A model generated the notes under the pieces. It was not told the DNA's origin, made no database searches, and saw only the letters and a list, made by a program, of their open reading frames with translations. 31,768 nt of DNA from CAYINU01 sp964364855 (GTDB lineage: Bacteria > Margulisbacteria > Marinamargulisbacteria > CAYINU01), in assembly GCA_964364855.1 (NCBI GenBank), contig CAYINU010000009.1:1-31768 (forward strand), given 5' to 3'. Both the position numbers and the translations under genes were made by a program. Positions 23,243-29,371 of the stretch are shown piece after piece. Position 1 is the stretch's first letter. Each line of letters begins with the position of its first letter.

Positions 23243-23766
23243 AGCCGCGCCCAAACTTGTCTAGCAAGTACATCCTCAACCACCAAATTCGGGCTTCAGA
23301 AGTGCGACTGATTGGCGCAGATGGATCTCAAGTTGGTGTGGTGCGGATTGATGATGCCCTTCGCCAGGCCGAGACCGATGGACTGGACCTCTTGTTGGTC
23401 TCTCCGGAAGCCAAGCCACCGGTCTGCAAAATTGTCGATTTCGGGCAATACCGGTACGAACAGCAAAAAAAAGAAAAGAATGCTAAAAAAGGAAGTCGTG
23501 GCAACGTTATTAAGGAGCTTAAACTCAGTCCCAAGATTTCCGAACATGATTATCAAGTTCGGGTCACTAATGGGAAGAAATTTTTAGAAAAAGGATACAA
23601 GGTTAAGGCGACAGTGGTATTTAAGGGGCGGGAAATTACCCACCCGGAGCTGGGCCGAGGGGTGATGGAGCGCTACATCGAAGACCTCAAGGAACTGGGC
23701 CAGGCCGAATCCTCAGTCGTTCAAGCAGGCCGGACGCTCACGATGGTGATTGGTCCAAAAGCGTAA
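23191..23766 (+). CDS. infC: Translation initiation factor IF-3
   Basis: IF-3 binds the 30S subunit and proofreads start-codon choice. The 191-residue frame has the N-domain pattern NHQIRASEVRLIGADGSQVG, VSPEAKPPVCKIVDFGQYRYEQQKK at the linker, and the C-domain IKELKLSPKISEHDYQVR and VKATVVFKGREITHPELG. The start is uncertain. ATG 23191 has no Shine-Dalgarno; ATG 23221 and ATG 23236 lie closer to the conserved domain start; a well-placed ribosome-binding site serves an out-of-frame GTG at 23168. Unusual infC starts are common because IF-3 represses its own translation. The gene is followed by rpmI and rplT, the universal order. Confidence 0.95.
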   Translation: MPDDILREPFMQDRRMLKPRPNLSSKYILNHQIRASEVRLIGADGSQVGVVRIDDALRQAETDGLDLLLVSPEAKPPVCKIVDFGQYRYEQQKKEKNAKKGSRGNVIKELKLSPKISEHDYQVRVTNGKKFLEKGYKVKATVVFKGREITHPELGRGVMERYIEDLKELGQAESSVVQAGRTLTMVIGPKA

Positions 23767-23780
23767 AAAGGAGATCTTCA

Positions 23781-23996
23781 ATGAAGAAGCAAAAAATCAA
23801 AACCAAAAAGGCGGCGGCCAAGCGCTTCAAAGTCACGGGGTCCGGCAGAGTGACACGGCGCAAGGCGGGTAAAAAGCACTTGTTGGAGCACAAATCAGCT
23901 GATCGCAAGCGCAGTTTAACGGGGGATTTCGTTGTAGATCCCACCGAAATGAAAAAGATTCGCCGGATGTTGCCCGGCATGTCGTTGAAGAAGTAA
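23781..23996 (+). CDS. rpmI: 50S ribosomal protein L35
   Basis: The 71-residue basic protein reads MKKQKIKTKKAAAKRFKVTGSG, then RRKAGKKHLLEHKSADRKRSL and RMLPGMSLKK, the conserved L35 pattern. It is slightly longer than the usual 64-66 residues. AAGGAG lies upstream of the ATG. The start is 14 nt after the infC stop and the stop is 12 nt before rplT. Confidence 0.98.
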   Translation: MKKQKIKTKKAAAKRFKVTGSGRVTRRKAGKKHLLEHKSADRKRSLTGDFVVDPTEMKKIRRMLPGMSLKK

Positions 23997-24008
23997 GGAG
24001 GAATTCTC

Positions 24009-24356
24009 ATGGCTCGGGTCAAACGCGGCAGTGCCGCTCGAAACAAACACAAAAAAGTATTTAAGGTGATGAAGGGGTCGGTGGGGTCTTTGCACCGGTT
24101 ATACCGTCCCGCTCACCAAAGCTACCTGCATACCTTGCAGTTCATGTACCGTGACCGCCGTAACCGGAAGCGTGACTTTCGCTCATTGTGGATTGCCCGG
24201 ATTAACGGTGCGCTCGAGGGCCAAGCATTGTCTTATTCTCGCTTTATCTGCCTTTGTGGCAAAAAACAAGTAAAGCTTAACCGCAAGGTTTTGTCTGAGT
24301 TGGCGATTAGACGACCGGAAGTATTTGAGAAGGTTGTCGCCTGGGTTCAGAACTGA
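24009..24356 (+). CDS. rplT: 50S ribosomal protein L20
   Basis: The 115-residue protein begins MARVKRGSAARNKHKKVFK and contains DRRNRKRDFRSLWIARINGA and LNRKVLSELAIRRPEVFEKVV, as in all L20. In many bacteria L20 represses infC-rpmI-rplT translation by binding the rpmI leader; no such structure was identified here. AAGGAGG lies before the ATG. Confidence 0.98.
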   Translation: MARVKRGSAARNKHKKVFKVMKGSVGSLHRLYRPAHQSYLHTLQFMYRDRRNRKRDFRSLWIARINGALEGQALSYSRFICLCGKKQVKLNRKVLSELAIRRPEVFEKVVAWVQN

Positions 24357-24379
24357 TTTTTTAAGGCAAAGGGGGGCAT

Positions 24380-24877
24380 ATGATCGAAATGCAGCTTGGT
24401 GGCTTGGGCTTTGATCCTAAGAATATGTCTCCCATCGTGTTGCTTCGGGATCCCGAAGAACGCAATTTCTTGCCCATCTGGATCGGAATGTTCGAGGCTG
24501 CCGCCATCGCTATGGAACTACAGGACTTCAAGCCGCCCCGCCCCATGACCCACGATATCATCACCACGGTCATCGCGCGTTTGGGCGCCCATGTGACGCG
24601 GATTGTGATCAGCGAAATCGTGGATAACACCTTTTACGCCGTCATCGAAGTCCAGCCCAAAAGCCCCAAGGAAGAACTCCTTAAAATCGACTCTCGTCCG
24701 TCTGATGCCATTGCGGTTGCTGTCCGCACCAAGGTGCCGATTTTTGTCTCCGAACAGGTAATGGTTAAAGCCAAAATGGTCAACACCGAAAAAGACGATG
24801 AGGAAGCCAAGAAATTCAGTGACTTCATCGAACGTATCAATCCTGATGACTTTTCCAAATACTTCGATAAACGCTAA
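24380..24877 (+). CDS. Bifunctional nuclease family protein (DUF151)
   Basis: The 165-residue protein is a DUF151/BFN domain: PIVLLRDPEERNFLPIWIGMFEAAAIAMEL near the N terminus, PRPMTHDIITTVIARLGA, FYAVIEV and IDSRPSDAIAVAVRTKVPIFVSE, all hallmark segments. The C-terminal 30 residues (DDEEAKKFSDFIERINPDDF) are acidic and helical, as in other members. Homologues have been reported with RNase/DNase activity, but the physiological role is unclear. The gene starts 23 nt after rplT and ends 12 nt before the tRNA-Arg, so it may be co-transcribed with both. Confidence 0.92.
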   Translation: MIEMQLGGLGFDPKNMSPIVLLRDPEERNFLPIWIGMFEAAAIAMELQDFKPPRPMTHDIITTVIARLGAHVTRIVISEIVDNTFYAVIEVQPKSPKEELLKIDSRPSDAIAVAVRTKVPIFVSEQVMVKAKMVNTEKDDEEAKKFSDFIERINPDDFSKYFDKR

Positions 24878-24889
24878 ACTATATTCGAT

Positions 24890-24966
24890 GCGCCTGTAGC
24901 TCAGCTGGATAGAGCAACGGATTTCTAATCCGTCGGTCGTGCGTTCAAATCGCGCCAGGCGCACCA
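24890..24966 (+). tRNA. tRNA-Arg (anticodon UCU), CCA encoded
   Basis: The 77-nt gene folds fully: acceptor GCGCCTG with CAGGCGC, D arm GCTC/GAGC, anticodon arm ACGGA-TTTCTAA-TCCGT (anticodon TCT), T arm GTGCG-TTCAAAT-CGCGC (one G-U pair), discriminator A and encoded CCA. It reads AGA codons. Its 3' part (24926-24963) is repeated exactly at 25065-25102, which marks it as a probable integration site. Confidence 0.97.
24926..24963 (+). repeat. 38-nt direct repeat, copy within tRNA-Arg (att-like)
   Basis: This segment runs from the anticodon loop through the T arm to the discriminator base. It is identical to 25065-25102. A tRNA 3' half duplicated downstream is the usual footprint of a tyrosine-recombinase element. 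Confidence 0.85.
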
Positions 24967-24970
24967 AAAT

Positions 24971-24987
24971 ACGGATTAGAAATCCGT
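24971..24987 (-). repeat. Inverted 17-nt copy of the tRNA-Arg anticodon arm
   Basis: ACGGATTAGAAATCCGT is the exact reverse complement of 24917-24933 (the anticodon stem-loop). It starts 4 nt after the tRNA CCA end. It can fold into the same 5-bp stem with a complementary 7-nt loop, or pair with the tRNA anticodon arm. Confidence 0.8.
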
Positions 24988-25034
24988 TGGAGCGGCACAG
25001 CCGCGACCTTTAGTGAGTATCAATAAAAGGGGTT

Positions 25035-25059
25035 CCCAGAAAATCGGAGATTTTATGGG
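25035..25059. repeat. Hairpin inside the 101-bp segment between the att-like repeats
   Basis: CCCA (25035) pairs with TGGG, and AAAATC-gga-GATTTT forms the inner stem, with one mismatch between the two stems. It ends 5 nt before the second att-like copy. Confidence 0.55.
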
Positions 25060-25064
25060 GTAAG

Positions 25065-25102
25065 TAATCCGTCGGTCGTGCGTTCAAATCGCGCCAGGCG
25101 CA
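25065..25102 (+). repeat. 38-nt direct repeat, downstream att-like copy
   Basis: Identical to 24926-24963, 139 bp downstream (start to start). It lacks the 5' half, so it is not a functional tRNA. Confidence 0.85.
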
Positions 25103-25209
25103 AATTTGCCACCTGCGATGTTTTTCGCTTTGGTCACATATATCGGCTTCGTTTCACTGCGCCTCCTCGATATGCTTCCGTCGCGAGAAAACGCCGCATG
25201 TGGCAAATT
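25103..25209. repeat. 107-bp imperfect inverted-repeat element
   Basis: The ends share AATTTGCCAC-n-TGCG-nn-GTTTT in inverted orientation (25103-25127 and about 25184-25209, the outer 10 bp perfect). The interior carries a weaker nested repeat, ATATCG with CGATAT. Size and nested-palindrome layout resemble the 1601-1724 element, although the sequences differ. Confidence 0.55.
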
Positions 25210-25234
25210 CCATTCACAACCTCAGATCTACATT

Positions 25235-25267
25235 AATTTCGCGAGAAATAGCCGCTGTCGCGAAATT
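25235..25267. repeat. Perfect 10-bp inverted repeat downstream of the XRE gene
   Basis: AATTTCGCGA (25235-25244) and TCGCGAAATT (25258-25267) are separated by 13 nt. It begins 23 nt after the stop of the minus-strand XRE gene. It could act as a terminator stem, but no U-tract follows. Confidence 0.5.
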
Positions 25268-25290
25268 CCATAATCCGGGTTTTAACTGGG

Positions 25291-25527
25291 TTAATCGAAA
25301 AAGGTATCAATATCGCAGTCTAAACCATCTGCAATCAAATACAGTGTTTCGATAGTGGGGTTGGATTTGCCTTTTTCGATGTAGCCTAGGTAGCTCTTTG
25401 CGATGCCGACGCCGTAGGCTAATTTTTCCTGGGTAAGTCCCTTTGCCAGTCGAAGTTCTGCAATACGGGCCCCGACCCGAGTCACTTTTTTCCGAATACT
25501 TTGCGGCACTTCCCGTTTGTTGCGCAT
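25291..25527 (-). CDS. XRE-family helix-turn-helix transcriptional regulator
   Basis: The 78-residue protein is a single HTH_3 (Cro/C1-type) domain: RIAELRLAKGLTQEKLA, GIAKSYLGYIEKGKSNPTIETLYLIADGL, with a short basic N-terminal extension. Such small XRE proteins are typical of prophages, islands and toxin-antitoxin loci. It is divergent from the short receiver-like ORF and lies in the tRNA-associated islet, which fits an origin from a mobile element. The divergent region is AT-rich and contains the palindrome CTATATATAG, a possible operator. Target genes are unknown. Confidence 0.9.
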   Translation of the reverse strand: MRNKREVPQSIRKKVTRVGARIAELRLAKGLTQEKLAYGVGIAKSYLGYIEKGKSNPTIETLYLIADGLDCDIDTFFD

Positions 25528-25534
25528 GGTGAGG

Positions 25535-25562
25535 TTGTTTGATGGGAAGTTTAGGGTATTAT
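25535..25562 (+). promoter_or_regulatory. Weak candidate promoter for the receiver-like ORF
   Basis: TTGTTT (25535-25540), 16-nt spacer, TATTAT (25557-25562, 5 of 6). It lies in the AT-rich divergent region next to the XRE gene. Confidence 0.3.
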
Positions 25563-25625
25563 TTAAAGAGCAAAGTTCTATATATAGGCCTATTGGGGTT
25601 TGTAATTAAGAAAGGAAGACTTTGC

Positions 25626-25871
25626 GTGATCTCAGCATTGTTTGTTTCGAAAGACGCCATACCCAAAGAGATACTTTTTAATGGATTCGGAGTAGATTTT
25701 TGTAGTATTGAAACTGCCACTGCAGTATGTGAGGCTGCTGAATTGCTCCAGGCCAAGCACATTGATGTCGTCATAACAGAATTATCGATTGCGCATGGGA
25801 GTGGATTCGATATTTTGCAGTTGGCAGCTCCCGACCTCCCTGGGAATAACCCATCTGCATTCTATTCATAA
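25626..25871 (+). CDS. Short degenerate receiver-like ORF, probably decayed
   Basis: From the GTG at 25626 (AAGGA 9 nt upstream) an 81-residue product has the outline of the first half of a response-regulator receiver: ALFVSKD in place of the acidic-pocket strand, and VVITELSIAHGSGFDIL, where a receiver has the phospho-acceptor Asp and then mP..dG. The Asp is replaced by Glu and the first acidic pair is reduced. The frame stops at 25871 just after the third helix, so the fold is incomplete. A one-base shift near 25840 would continue for about 50 residues (to 26010, over the holA start), which suggests a frameshift. Composition is AT-richer than neighbours. The receiver assignment is tentative. 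Confidence 0.4.
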   Translation: MISALFVSKDAIPKEILFNGFGVDFCSIETATAVCEAAELLQAKHIDVVITELSIAHGSGFDILQLAAPDLPGNNPSAFYS

Positions 25872-25972
25872 GAAATCAAAGAAAAAAGTCATCGATCCCA
25901 CAATCCAAGCCCTCTGCAACACTAAGGGTCCCAATAGAGCAGGTAAGCAGGTTAATGGTATATTGGCCACCA

Positions 25973-26965
25973 ATGACATCAATCGTGCACTATTTGGTTT
26001 ACGGAGATGACCGGTTCTGGGTGGAGCAGGAAACCCGGAACCGCATGGATGGAGCAGCGATGCTGGAGCGCTCAGAGGGCGTGATCGATTTTGATCGGTT
26101 GCTGCAGTGTGCGAGTTCAGGGTCGCTGTTTTCCCCAAAAATGCAGTTTTTGCTGATCAACCCGGCCTTTCTTACTGCGGCTGAGGACGAGGCCGTAATG
26201 CAAAAATTGGAGGCGTTTTTGCACGTGACTGCACGAGAGGGGCACGGCGTTCTGATTTCACTGCCGGGCAGTAAGCCGGACAATCGGCGCAAAGTGGTAA
26301 AAGCGCTCAAGACCCGCTTTCAAGACGTGGATTGCTCCGCATTCAAACCCTGGGAACATGACAAAATGGCAGACTGGCTGCGCCACTATGCCGGGCAAAA
26401 AGGTGTGCGCCTATTATCTGACGCTGCCGATGCGATGGTGGCCCTGTTCGGTCCGGAACGCGGAAAAATGGCCCAGGAGTTGGACAAGGTCGTCACCTTG
26501 TGTGCGCCTGCGACCCAGCTATCAAGTGCCGATCTGAGACGGGTCTATTCCCCGGCGGTAGTGAATGGATTTGATTTACAAGAGGCCATAAAACTTGGCG
26601 ATCTTAAAACGGCCCACCGACTGACGTTAGAGTTGTTGGATGCTGGTGACGATGCCATTAAGCTGGTGGGTTTGCTCGCGTCTCAGTTTCGCCTCCTGCT
26701 TCAAATCCTGATCCTGGTCGAACAATCGGCCTCTCCCGAAGAAATTGCCCGCCAAACCGGCCGGAATCCCTATTGGGTGAAACAGCTCATCAAGCCCATT
26801 TTCCAACACTACACCGTCCCGCGTTTGGGAAGAGCCATCCAGCTTTTGGCCGCACTGGATGTGCAGGCGAAGCAAGGCGTCTTGCCCGCGGCTGAGGGGC
26901 TACGCCTGTTCTGGCTGGAGTGGAGTCTCTTACCAATAAACATCGATGCATGCGTATCGCGCTGA
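25973..26965 (+). CDS. holA: DNA polymerase III subunit delta
   Basis: HolA opens the sliding clamp as part of the clamp loader. The 330-residue product shows the family pattern: VHYLVYGDDRFWVEQE at the N terminus, ALKTRFQDVDCSAFKPWEHDKMADWLRHYA, LFGPERGKMAQELDKVVTLC, FDLQEAIKLGDLKTAHRLTLELLDAG and KLVGLLASQFRLLLQI. The ATG at 25973 is chosen because the conserved YLVYGDD follows within ten residues; the in-frame GTG-type start at 25955 is less likely. A -10-like TATATT (25959-25964) lies 8 nt before this ATG, without a clear -35. Confidence 0.92.
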   Translation: MTSIVHYLVYGDDRFWVEQETRNRMDGAAMLERSEGVIDFDRLLQCASSGSLFSPKMQFLLINPAFLTAAEDEAVMQKLEAFLHVTAREGHGVLISLPGSKPDNRRKVVKALKTRFQDVDCSAFKPWEHDKMADWLRHYAGQKGVRLLSDAADAMVALFGPERGKMAQELDKVVTLCAPATQLSSADLRRVYSPAVVNGFDLQEAIKLGDLKTAHRLTLELLDAGDDAIKLVGLLASQFRLLLQILILVEQSASPEEIARQTGRNPYWVKQLIKPIFQHYTVPRLGRAIQLLAALDVQAKQGVLPAAEGLRLFWLEWSLLPINIDACVSR

Positions 26966-27007
26966 GTTTGCGATGCTTACACTGATTACAAAATCGGGAG
27001 GGCAACC

Positions 27008-27394
27008 GTGGCTGAATTTTCAATAGACAACAACGGGTACTTGGATAGTGTTCGCGCGGTTTCTCGCCGGAATAATGTGGCGGGCGTCCAGTCTGAGGAT
27101 GACACCGACTTCGGTGATCAGCTTGTCGAAAAGATTCGCAAAGAGAATATTGATAAGGTGAATGAGGTCGTTAACCAGGCTTTGAATCTCGTGAACTTTC
27201 CCTTTTCTCGCAACAACACGGGACTTGTCGGGGACTTGGTTTCCAGTGGGTCCATTAATGGGATCTTGGGCGGCGCAAGTCCGATAAGTAATCTATTTGG
27301 TGCGACAGGCGGGTTACCGAACCTACAGTTGTTCAAGCCGGACCCTGAGGAAGGTACCGACGAATTTGCCGCTGGCGACGAATTCCTGATCTAA
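27008..27394 (+). CDS. Unrecognised small acidic protein
   Basis: No family recognised. The GTG at 27008 is preceded by GGGAGG, a good ribosome-binding site. The 128-residue product has no signal peptide or transmembrane helix. It has a charged helical region (FGDQLVEKIRKENIDKVNEVVNQALNLV, about 37-64), a Gly/Ser-rich middle (GSINGILGGASPISNLFGATGG) and an acidic tail. It lies 42 bp after holA and 1 bp before the next gene, so the two unknown genes probably form a pair. Confidence 0.65.
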   Translation: MAEFSIDNNGYLDSVRAVSRRNNVAGVQSEDDTDFGDQLVEKIRKENIDKVNEVVNQALNLVNFPFSRNNTGLVGDLVSSGSINGILGGASPISNLFGATGGLPNLQLFKPDPEEGTDEFAAGDEFLI

Positions 27395-27395
27395 C

Positions 27396-27881
27396 ATGTC
27401 CGCCGACGCGGTTTCGGCTGGCGCTGCGGATGCAGCCCGTTCGGCGCCTGCTGCAACCGAATTTTATAGTTCCGCGTTTAATCAAGTGCAGAGCCACTGT
27501 GAGAATTGCTTGCAGGGACTGGCCCATGGTAGTGGTGCTTTCCCTGTAGACCAAGCCCGCGACCAACTGCAAGTTATTGCCGGCTTGCCTTCTGTAGAAG
27601 GCTCGGTGGCTGCGTCGCGTTTTGTGTCGGCCCTCATTACGACGGTAGAATCGGCGCCTATTTCGCCCGTCAGGAAAGCCGACATCGCATTATGGATGCA
27701 ACGGGCGTTAGCTTTGGCGAAAGACCCGGCCAGTGCCCCCACAGTGGCCTCTGGGCTTAGACCTGACAATCCGTTTAAGCCGAAGATTCCTCAAACTAAA
27801 AAGACAACGCTATCTGAACGCAGGCCTTTGCGTGATCAACGCGATGCTTCAAGCGAAACGCCCAGCCGGAATATTTTTTGA
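27396..27881 (+). CDS. Unrecognised protein with disordered ends
   Basis: No family recognised. The ATG at 27396 follows the upstream stop by one base. The 161-residue product has an Ala-rich N terminus, a central region of about 95 residues (23-118) with four or five likely helices (FNQVQSHCENCLQGLA, DQARDQLQVIAGL, ASRFVSALITTVES, KADIALWMQRALALAK) and a basic, Ser/Thr-rich tail. It has two cysteines (CENC). The last 46 bp overlap the 3' end of lptD on the other strand. Pairing with the gene at 27008 suggests a joint but unknown role. Confidence 0.65.
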   Translation: MSADAVSAGAADAARSAPAATEFYSSAFNQVQSHCENCLQGLAHGSGAFPVDQARDQLQVIAGLPSVEGSVAASRFVSALITTVESAPISPVRKADIALWMQRALALAKDPASAPTVASGLRPDNPFKPKIPQTKKTTLSERRPLRDQRDASSETPSRNIF

Positions 27882-29371
27882 ACGCTTTCCCAGCTGGTCG
27901 TCAGATACCAGCAGTGGAAACCAAAGATCAGCTGATTCTCCATGCGCCGAAAGCGATTTGACCATAGGTTGTAGCTGCTATCGGTGACCCATTGCATGGT
28001 CCCCATATCCAATCGCAAATGGATGCCTAGTTCGTCAGAGTCGATGGTTTCGATAGCGTCATATTGGAAGGGGTTTTGACCTTGATTGGCGACTAGCTTG
28101 GTATAGGTCAGCTTTGGCGTAAAAGGACCAACCTGGGTCACAAATGCAATGTCGCCCAATAGCCGCTGCCACGGTCGCACGGTATTGTACCAGTAGCCCG
28201 AGTACGTCCCTTTAAGTTGCATATTCAGACTGGGATATAACGGGTAGGTGCGTTCAGTCGTCATATCAGCGTGGTAACGAAACAATTCAACCGAAGGTAA
28301 CGCCGCGGGAGAAGGATCCACCTGAATAACGTTTGCGACGTTCAAATTGGCCCGATACTGCCAGTCATACCAAGAAAAACCGGGGAATTCGAGGCCCACA
28401 TGGGGTGCCAGGCTCACCCAATAATCCGAGACGAGCTCCCGATGCGTGTACTGCACATGCAGACGGCTGTAAGGCAAAGACCGTGGGGAGAATAGCTTAA
28501 AGATATCCAACGGATTGGCCTGGATTTCGGAAGTGGGAGGGGAGACCAGGTCCCGGGTGTAAGACAGGCCTCCACGAAACCCGTCACCGGAGAGAAAGCC
28601 CAGGTGCAGGCTGACGTTGTCATTTCCGGACATGTCCCAAAGGTGATTCACCCCGATCAGCCACCCGTACCGTTGGGTGAGCCCCAGTTCCCCGTACCCG
28701 AAGGATCCTTCGTTGAGAAAGTAGCCTAGCTGTGATCGGATATAGGGGCCTTCGACCACGTTAGATCCGATTTCTGGCAACGGGGAATATCGGCCCAGCA
28801 AACTGTAGCTGCGGGAGCCCACGATATAGGAAGGGAAGTAAAAAATGGGGATGTTATTGACAAAAAGATAGTCATTTAGAGAAACCAACATACCCAGGCT
28901 AGGATAGAAAATCACTTCTTTGGCCTTGATGATGTAATGCGGGGGATCCAAGTCACATGTGGTCACGGATGCTGAACTAATGACGGCGGAATAGGGTGAA
29001 AATGTTAAAGTGGCCCCCCGAATAAAATAGGGAGCTATGTGGAGAAAAACCTCTCTCGCAGAGCCAATCCCTTGGTGATAGTTGGCCGATACTGCCCGCC
29101 CGAATAGTTCGCCTTGCGGATGGATCAATGTCATGTCTTGGGGAAACTGTACGCGCTGGTTGTCGAAATCAATGGCCAATTCTGAGGCATAAATGATGAG
29201 GGGGTTGGCTGAAACGACCACGTTTCCGCTGGCCGTAATCGAGGCGGGGGAGGCATATTCGACGGTGTCTCCGGATAGGTCCACTGCGTCAAATGGCAAT
29301 GGTGCCGCATTAACGGTGCTTGCGTATAGCACCTGGGCGCAGACAAAAAGTCCGAGCCAAAACCTAGGCAT
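27836..29371 (-). CDS. lptD: LPS-assembly protein LptD (OstA), short form
   Basis: LptD inserts LPS into the outer leaflet. From the ATG at 29371 the 511-residue precursor has a signal peptide (MPRFWLGLFVCAQVLYAST, cleavage near VNA), an N-terminal LptA/OstA-like beta-jellyroll (about 25-120: SITASGNVVVSANPLIIYA), the family motif TTCDLDPPHYIIKAKEV, then VNNIPIFYFP and a C-terminal barrel. It is shorter than E. coli LptD (784 residues), as in many non-proteobacteria, and has only a few cysteines, so the E. coli disulfide scheme is not conserved. The start lies within the last 8 bp of dnaB; the ORF extends upstream to 29461 but that part would overlap dnaB and hide the signal peptide. Confidence 0.87.
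   Translation of the reverse strand: MPRFWLGLFVCAQVLYASTVNAAPLPFDAVDLSGDTVEYASPASITASGNVVVSANPLIIYASELAIDFDNQRVQFPQDMTLIHPQGELFGRAVSANYHQGIGSAREVFLHIAPYFIRGATLTFSPYSAVISSASVTTCDLDPPHYIIKAKEVIFYPSLGMLVSLNDYLFVNNIPIFYFPSYIVGSRSYSLLGRYSPLPEIGSNVVEGPYIRSQLGYFLNEGSFGYGELGLTQRYGWLIGVNHLWDMSGNDNVSLHLGFLSGDGFRGGLSYTRDLVSPPTSEIQANPLDIFKLFSPRSLPYSRLHVQYTHRELVSDYWVSLAPHVGLEFPGFSWYDWQYRANLNVANVIQVDPSPAALPSVELFRYHADMTTERTYPLYPSLNMQLKGTYSGYWYNTVRPWQRLLGDIAFVTQVGPFTPKLTYTKLVANQGQNPFQYDAIETIDSDELGIHLRLDMGTMQWVTDSSYNLWSNRFRRMENQLIFGFHCWYLTTSWESVQKIFRLGVSLEASR

Larger units (their letters stand above)
24967..25290. other. Gene-free region of about 320 bp made of repeats and hairpins
   Basis: No convincing ORF. 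In order it holds an inverted copy of the anticodon arm (24971-24987), a GCGGC-aca-GCCGC hairpin (24992-25004), a larger hairpin (25035-25059), the second 38-nt att-like copy (25065-25102), a 107-bp inverted-repeat element (25103-25209) and a 10-bp perfect inverted repeat (25235-25267). It looks like decayed mobile-element ends next to a tRNA integration site. Confidence 0.7.
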
